The notes below the pieces were generated by a model. It ran no database searches and was not told the origin of the DNA. It saw only the letters and a program-made list of their open reading frames with translations. Of a stretch of DNA of 19,350 nucleotides, positions 16,063-19,350 are shown piece after piece; position 1 is the stretch's first letter, and every line of letters starts with the position of its first letter. Both the position numbers and the translations under genes were made by a program. The stretch is taken from assembly GCA_963763135.1 (NCBI GenBank), contig CAVXNJ010000007.1, forward strand, positions 1 to 19,350, written 5' to 3'. The DNA is from JANMZO01 sp963763135 (lineage in GTDB: Bacteria > Actinomycetota > Acidimicrobiia > Acidimicrobiales > JANYDT01).

Positions 16063-16947
16063 ATGTGGTGGCTCATCACGCTCGCCGCGGCGGGGTTTCA
16101 GACCTCCCGGACGGCCATGCAGCACAAGCTGCGGTCGCTGCTTTCGGTGAGCGGAGCGGGTTTCGTCCGCTACGTCTACGGCGCGCCCATCGCGCTCACG
16201 GCGGTAGCGGTTGCCGCGTTGTCCGGGGCGAAGCTGCCGACCATCGGCGCGGCCTTCTGGCCCAAGATCGCGGCCGCGGGATTGGCCCAGATCATCGCCA
16301 CGGTCTTTCTCATTCGGGCCTTCGATGCCCGCGACTACGCCATCGGCACGGTGTTCTCCAAGACCGAGGTCGTCCAGGTCAGCCTGTTCAGCCTGGTGTT
16401 CCTCGGCGAGCGGTTGACGTGGATCGGCTATCTGGCCGTAGGTGTCTGCCTGGCCGGCATCGTCTTGCTGGTGACAAAGGGGAAGCGCCTCTCGAAGGAT
16501 CTGTTTCGTGACCGGGCGGCCGTCTACGGGTTGGTCGCCGGTGGTCTGTTCGGCCTGGCCGCCGTTGGCATCCGGGCGGCGTCGAAGGAACTCGTCGGAG
16601 GGTCGTCGCCGATCAAAGCGATCATCTCGCTGGCGGTGATGAACTCCATCCAAACCGTTCTTCACGGCGGCTACCTCATCTGGAAGGAGCCCGGACAGGC
16701 CCGACTGGCCCTCGTCCATTGGCGCTCGAGTGCAATCGTAGGCGTGCTTAGCGTGTGCGGCTCGGCGTGTTGGGCCCTGGCCTTCGTCCTCCAGAACGCC
16801 GCTCGCGTTCGAACATTCGGTCAGGTCGAGCTTCTCTTCACCTTCGCCGTATCGCATTTCGGATTCAAGGAGAAACACGTCCGGGTCGAATACCTGGCGA
16901 CCGGTCTGGTGCTCGCTGGTGTGGTTGGGGTGATGGTGGCCGGGTAG
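16063..16947 (+). CDS. EamA-type (drug/metabolite transporter superfamily) permease
   Basis: A 294-residue inner-membrane protein with about ten helices arranged as two EamA repeats. The first runs roughly 1-135 (FVRYVYGAPIALTAVAV, KIAAAGLAQIIATVFLIRAF, GTVFSKTEVVQVSLFSLVFL, GYLAVGVCLAGIVLLV). The second runs roughly 150-294 (VYGLVAGGLFGLAAVGIRA, AIVGVLSVCGSACWALAFVL, RTFGQVELLFTFAVSHFGF, YLATGLVLAGVVGVMV). The helix-end glutamate in each half (GERLTW; KEKHVRVEYL) matches the DMT pattern. Members export amino acids, metabolites or drugs; the substrate here is unknown. A good ribosome site precedes the ATG. The carboxyltransferase gene follows after 77 bp on the same strand, so one transcript is possible. 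Confidence 0.9.
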   Translation: MWWLITLAAAGFQTSRTAMQHKLRSLLSVSGAGFVRYVYGAPIALTAVAVAALSGAKLPTIGAAFWPKIAAAGLAQIIATVFLIRAFDARDYAIGTVFSKTEVVQVSLFSLVFLGERLTWIGYLAVGVCLAGIVLLVTKGKRLSKDLFRDRAAVYGLVAGGLFGLAAVGIRAASKELVGGSSPIKAIISLAVMNSIQTVLHGGYLIWKEPGQARLALVHWRSSAIVGVLSVCGSACWALAFVLQNAARVRTFGQVELLFTFAVSHFGFKEKHVRVEYLATGLVLAGVVGVMVAG

Positions 16948-17024
16948 AGCCGTCCACGTCACGGTGAATGGCCGGCCGCTCGGCGATTTGCCTTCGTTGC
17001 GGCCCGGTCGTAGACAGTTCCGCC

Positions 17025-18866
17025 ATGGAGTCCAACACCTCAAGGCAAATTCTGAAAACACCGATGCAGGGCACCGTCGTCGCCGTAGATGTGACAAGCG
17101 GGCAGTCGGTCCGGGCCGGTCAGGTGATGGTGATCCTGGAAGCCATGAAGATGGAGCATGAACTATGCGCGCCTATGAATGGTGTCGTCACCGAACTGAA
17201 GGTCGCAGTCGGAGATCTGGTGATGGAGGGCGACGTCTACGTGGTGTTCTCCGAAGGCGCGGATCAGGTGGCGGTGGTCTCCGAGGAGGTCGCTGTTGAC
17301 CTCGATTACATCCGCCCCGATCTCGCCGAGGTCATTGCCCGTCGGGCGGTGGGCCTCGACGAGAACCGTCCCGACGCGGTCGCCAAACGACGCAAGACGA
17401 ACCAACGCACGTCGCGCGAGAACATTTCCGATCTCGTCGACGAAGGCTCCTTCATCGAGTACGCGCCGATGGTTGTTGCAGCACAGCGCCGCCGGCGCTC
17501 CCTGGAGGAGTTGATAGCCAAGACCCCGGCCGACGGCATGCTCGCCGGAATCGGAACCGTCAACGCCGATCTGTTCGGTCGGGACAACACCCGGGTGGTC
17601 ATCACGAACTACGACTACACGGTTCTTGCCGGGACCCAGGGTGCGCAGAACCACCGCAAGAAGGACCGTCTCTTCGAATTGGCCGAAAAGAACCGTCTGC
17701 CGGTGGTTCTCTTTGCCGAAGGTGGTGGCGGCCGACCCGGCGATACCGACGGTATCGGCGGTTCGGGCCTCGACTGCCTGGCGTTCCATCTCTTCGGTCG
17801 CCTCAGCGGTCTGGTCCCGCTCGTCGGCATTACCTCGGGCTACTGCTTCGCCGGCAATGCCGCGCTGCTCGGATCATGCGACGTGATCATCGCCACGAAG
17901 GGCTCCAACATCGGGATGGGCGGTCCGGCCATGATCGAAGGAGGCGGACTCGGTGTGTTCGCCCCGACCGCAGTCGGGCCGCTCGATGTGCAGGTGGCCA
18001 ACGGCGTCGTTGACATCGTGGTGGAAGACGAAGCCGAGGCGGTCGACGTCGCGAAGAAATACCTCAGCTATTTCCAGGGCCCGGTGGCCGAGTGGTCGTG
18101 TGTTGACCAGCGGACGCTGCGATCCATCGTTCCGGAGAATCGTCTGCGCGCATATGACACCCGGTTGGTTGTCGAAGGTGTCGCGGACACGGGCTCGGTG
18201 CTTGAGCTTCGACGCGACTTCGGCGTCGGCATCATCACCTCGCTCGCCCGGATTGAGGGACGGCCCGTCGGCATTGTGGCGAACAACCCGTCGCATCTCG
18301 GTGGTGCGATCGACGCCGACGCCGCGGAAAAGTCTGCCCACTTCATGCAGTTGTGCGATGCCTTCGACATCCCCCTCGTGTTCCTGTGCGACACACCGGG
18401 TTTTATGGTCGGACCCGAGGCGGAGAAGCCGGGCCTCGTGCGTAGGGCGGCTCGCCTGTTCGTGATGAGCGCCAGTCTCGACGTGCCGATGGTGACCGTC
18501 GTGCTGCGCAAGGGCTACGGCCTTGGCGCCCAGGCCATGGCCGGTGGCGGGTTCAAGGTGCCGTTCTTCACGGTGTCGTGGCCGACGGGCGAGTTCGGTG
18601 GCATGGGGCTCGAAGGTGCCGTGCGGCTCGCGTACCGCAACGAGCTCGCCGCCATCGAGGACCCCGATGAACGCCTCACCAAGGAAAACGAGCTGATCGC
18701 CCGGATGTACCAGAACGGCAAGGCCCTCAGCACCGCCTCATACTTCGAGATCGACGACGTCATCGACCCCGTCGACACCCGCCGCTGGATCGTCGCCGCC
18801 TTCGAATCCGCCCCTAAGCCTCAGCGTCGCCACTCGAAGAAGCGCCCCTTCGTCGACACGATTTAA
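17025..18866 (+). CDS. Acyl-CoA carboxylase: biotin-carrier domain fused to carboxyltransferase
   Basis: A 613-residue cytoplasmic protein. Residues 9-75 are a biotinyl domain with the biotin-attachment motif EAMKMEH, Lys42. Residues from about 110 on form a full AccD/PccB-type carboxyltransferase with N- and C-halves. The N half has GTQGAQNHRKKDRLFELAEK, GGGGRPGDTDG and GYCFAGNAALLGSCDVII then GSNIGMGGPAMIEGGGLG. The C half has FDIPLVFLCDTPGFMVGPEAE and KGYGLGAQAMAGGGF then WPTGEFGGMGLEGAVRLA. It would carry CO2 on biotin to an acyl-CoA, but the ATP-using biotin carboxylase is missing here and must come from elsewhere. The ATG at 17025 fits the domain start; an ATG at 16968 would add 19 unlike residues. 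The acyl substrate (acetyl, propionyl or longer) is not determined. Confidence 0.93.
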   Translation: MESNTSRQILKTPMQGTVVAVDVTSGQSVRAGQVMVILEAMKMEHELCAPMNGVVTELKVAVGDLVMEGDVYVVFSEGADQVAVVSEEVAVDLDYIRPDLAEVIARRAVGLDENRPDAVAKRRKTNQRTSRENISDLVDEGSFIEYAPMVVAAQRRRRSLEELIAKTPADGMLAGIGTVNADLFGRDNTRVVITNYDYTVLAGTQGAQNHRKKDRLFELAEKNRLPVVLFAEGGGGRPGDTDGIGGSGLDCLAFHLFGRLSGLVPLVGITSGYCFAGNAALLGSCDVIIATKGSNIGMGGPAMIEGGGLGVFAPTAVGPLDVQVANGVVDIVVEDEAEAVDVAKKYLSYFQGPVAEWSCVDQRTLRSIVPENRLRAYDTRLVVEGVADTGSVLELRRDFGVGIITSLARIEGRPVGIVANNPSHLGGAIDADAAEKSAHFMQLCDAFDIPLVFLCDTPGFMVGPEAEKPGLVRRAARLFVMSASLDVPMVTVVLRKGYGLGAQAMAGGGFKVPFFTVSWPTGEFGGMGLEGAVRLAYRNELAAIEDPDERLTKENELIARMYQNGKALSTASYFEIDDVIDPVDTRRWIVAAFESAPKPQRRHSKKRPFVDTI

Positions 18867-18890
18867 CCGTGTCATCTGGTCTCATCCGGA

Positions 18891-18933
18891 GTGTGTGCGT
18901 TTTCTTAGACCAGGCCTAAGAAGACGCACACAC
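18891..18933. terminator. Intergenic hairpin after the carboxylase gene (dispersed repeat copy 2)
   Basis: GTGTGTGCGTTTTCTTAG (18891-18908) pairs with CTAAGAAGACGCACACAC (18916-18933) over 18 bp with one T-G wobble, around the 7-base loop ACCAGGC. It begins 25 bp past the carboxylase stop, as a transcription stop would. There is no T-tract after it. The 5' arm and loop match the 6286 hairpin at 21 of 23 bases. Confidence 0.75.
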
Positions 18934-19350
18934 TGTGCTTGATGGCGGTGGGGCCCGCCTCCGCTGCGCTTCGGCACCCTTCCGCTGGCGGCCTTGATCC
19001 GGTCTCGGTGGCTCGCTCGCTTTGGTCGCTTCGCTCCCTCCGTTCTCTGCGCCCTCGCCGGGGCCGCACTGTGCTTGATGGCGGTGGGGCCCGCCTCCGC
19101 TGCGCTTCGGCACCCTTCCGCTGGCGGCCTTGATCCGGTCTCGGTGGCTCGCTCGCTTTGGTCGCTTCGCTCCCTCCGTTCTCTGCGCCCTCGCCGGGGC
19201 CGCACTGTGCTTGATGGCGGTGGGGCCCGCCTCCGCTGCGCTTCGGCACCCTTCCGCTGGCGGCCTTGATCCGGTCTCGGTGGCTCGCTCGCTTTGGTCG
19301 CTTCGCTCCCTCCGTTCTCTGCGCCCTCGCCGGGGCCGCACTGTGCTTGA
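18931..19350. repeat. 136-bp perfect tandem repeat, three copies plus a 12-base start of a fourth
   Basis: Copies begin at 18931, 19067, 19203 and 19339, each with CACTGTGCTTGATGGCGGTG, and I see no difference between the three full copies. The left border sits in the foot of the preceding hairpin; the right border is the end of the window. The unit holds a run rich in TCGCT-like words (GGCTCGCTCGCTTTGG). Its length is 1 modulo 3, so successive copies are read in all three frames. The long open frames here come from that and from high GC, and I call no gene. Confidence 0.95.

Noticed and set aside
18882..19341. Several overlapping Arg/Ser-rich open frames on both strands in the right-end repeat
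   Set aside because: They are the same 136-bp unit read in successive frames; the period is not a multiple of three and the sequence is GC-rich, so open frames are expected by chance.

Overview
The window reads as a high-GC chromosomal segment from an actinobacterium. The class Acidimicrobiia is my best guess, from gene content, dense packing, several apparently leaderless starts and Pro/Thr-rich extracellular tails; no rRNA or other marker gene is present to prove it. I see no tRNA, rRNA, CRISPR array, transposase or phage gene. Both edges look like contig ends. The first 300 bases carry four frame breaks in one gene, and the last 420 bases are a perfect 136-bp tandem repeat cut off mid-copy.

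Layout. (1) 1-2040, minus strand: pyruvate kinase (pyk, 3' end frame-broken), preceded by a small two-helix membrane protein. (2) 2092-6257: a molybdopterin oxidoreductase, then a TetR-type regulator divergent from a carotenoid-oxygenase (RPE65/lignostilbene dioxygenase family) enzyme, with a compound palindromic operator between them. (3) 6286-9562: a hairpin, then a minus-strand pair (TauE/SafE exporter and a secreted PQQ-type sugar dehydrogenase). This pair is divergent from a secreted lactonase-like beta-propeller across only 23 bp, which holds overlapping -10 elements. (4) 9612-12773: a short-chain dehydrogenase convergent with an HD-GYP protein that carries an unusual ~400-residue Pro/Thr/Ser tail. 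(5) 12774-15826: a 15-bp tandem repeat upstream of an acyl-CoA ligase, convergent with a group A flavin monooxygenase. (6) 16006-18866: a palindromic promoter, an EamA-type transporter, and a biotin-carrier/carboxyltransferase fusion. (7) 18891-19350: a second copy of the 6286 hairpin, then the 136-bp array.

How the genes fit together. Most form the oxidative and acyl-CoA metabolism of a heterotroph: double-bond cleavage, aromatic hydroxylation, acyl activation, acyl-CoA carboxylation and sugar oxidation. The most coherent unit is sugar dehydrogenase plus lactonase: the first would make an aldonolactone outside the membrane, the second could open it, and both are fired from one tiny bidirectional promoter region. 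The TetR/carotenoid-oxygenase pair is a probable self-contained regulatory switch. I found no clearly new defence or mobile system. The best leads are the overlapping promoter at 8322-8344, the covarying dispersed hairpin, the HD-GYP protein with a mucin-like tail, and the tandem repeats at 12907 and 18931.
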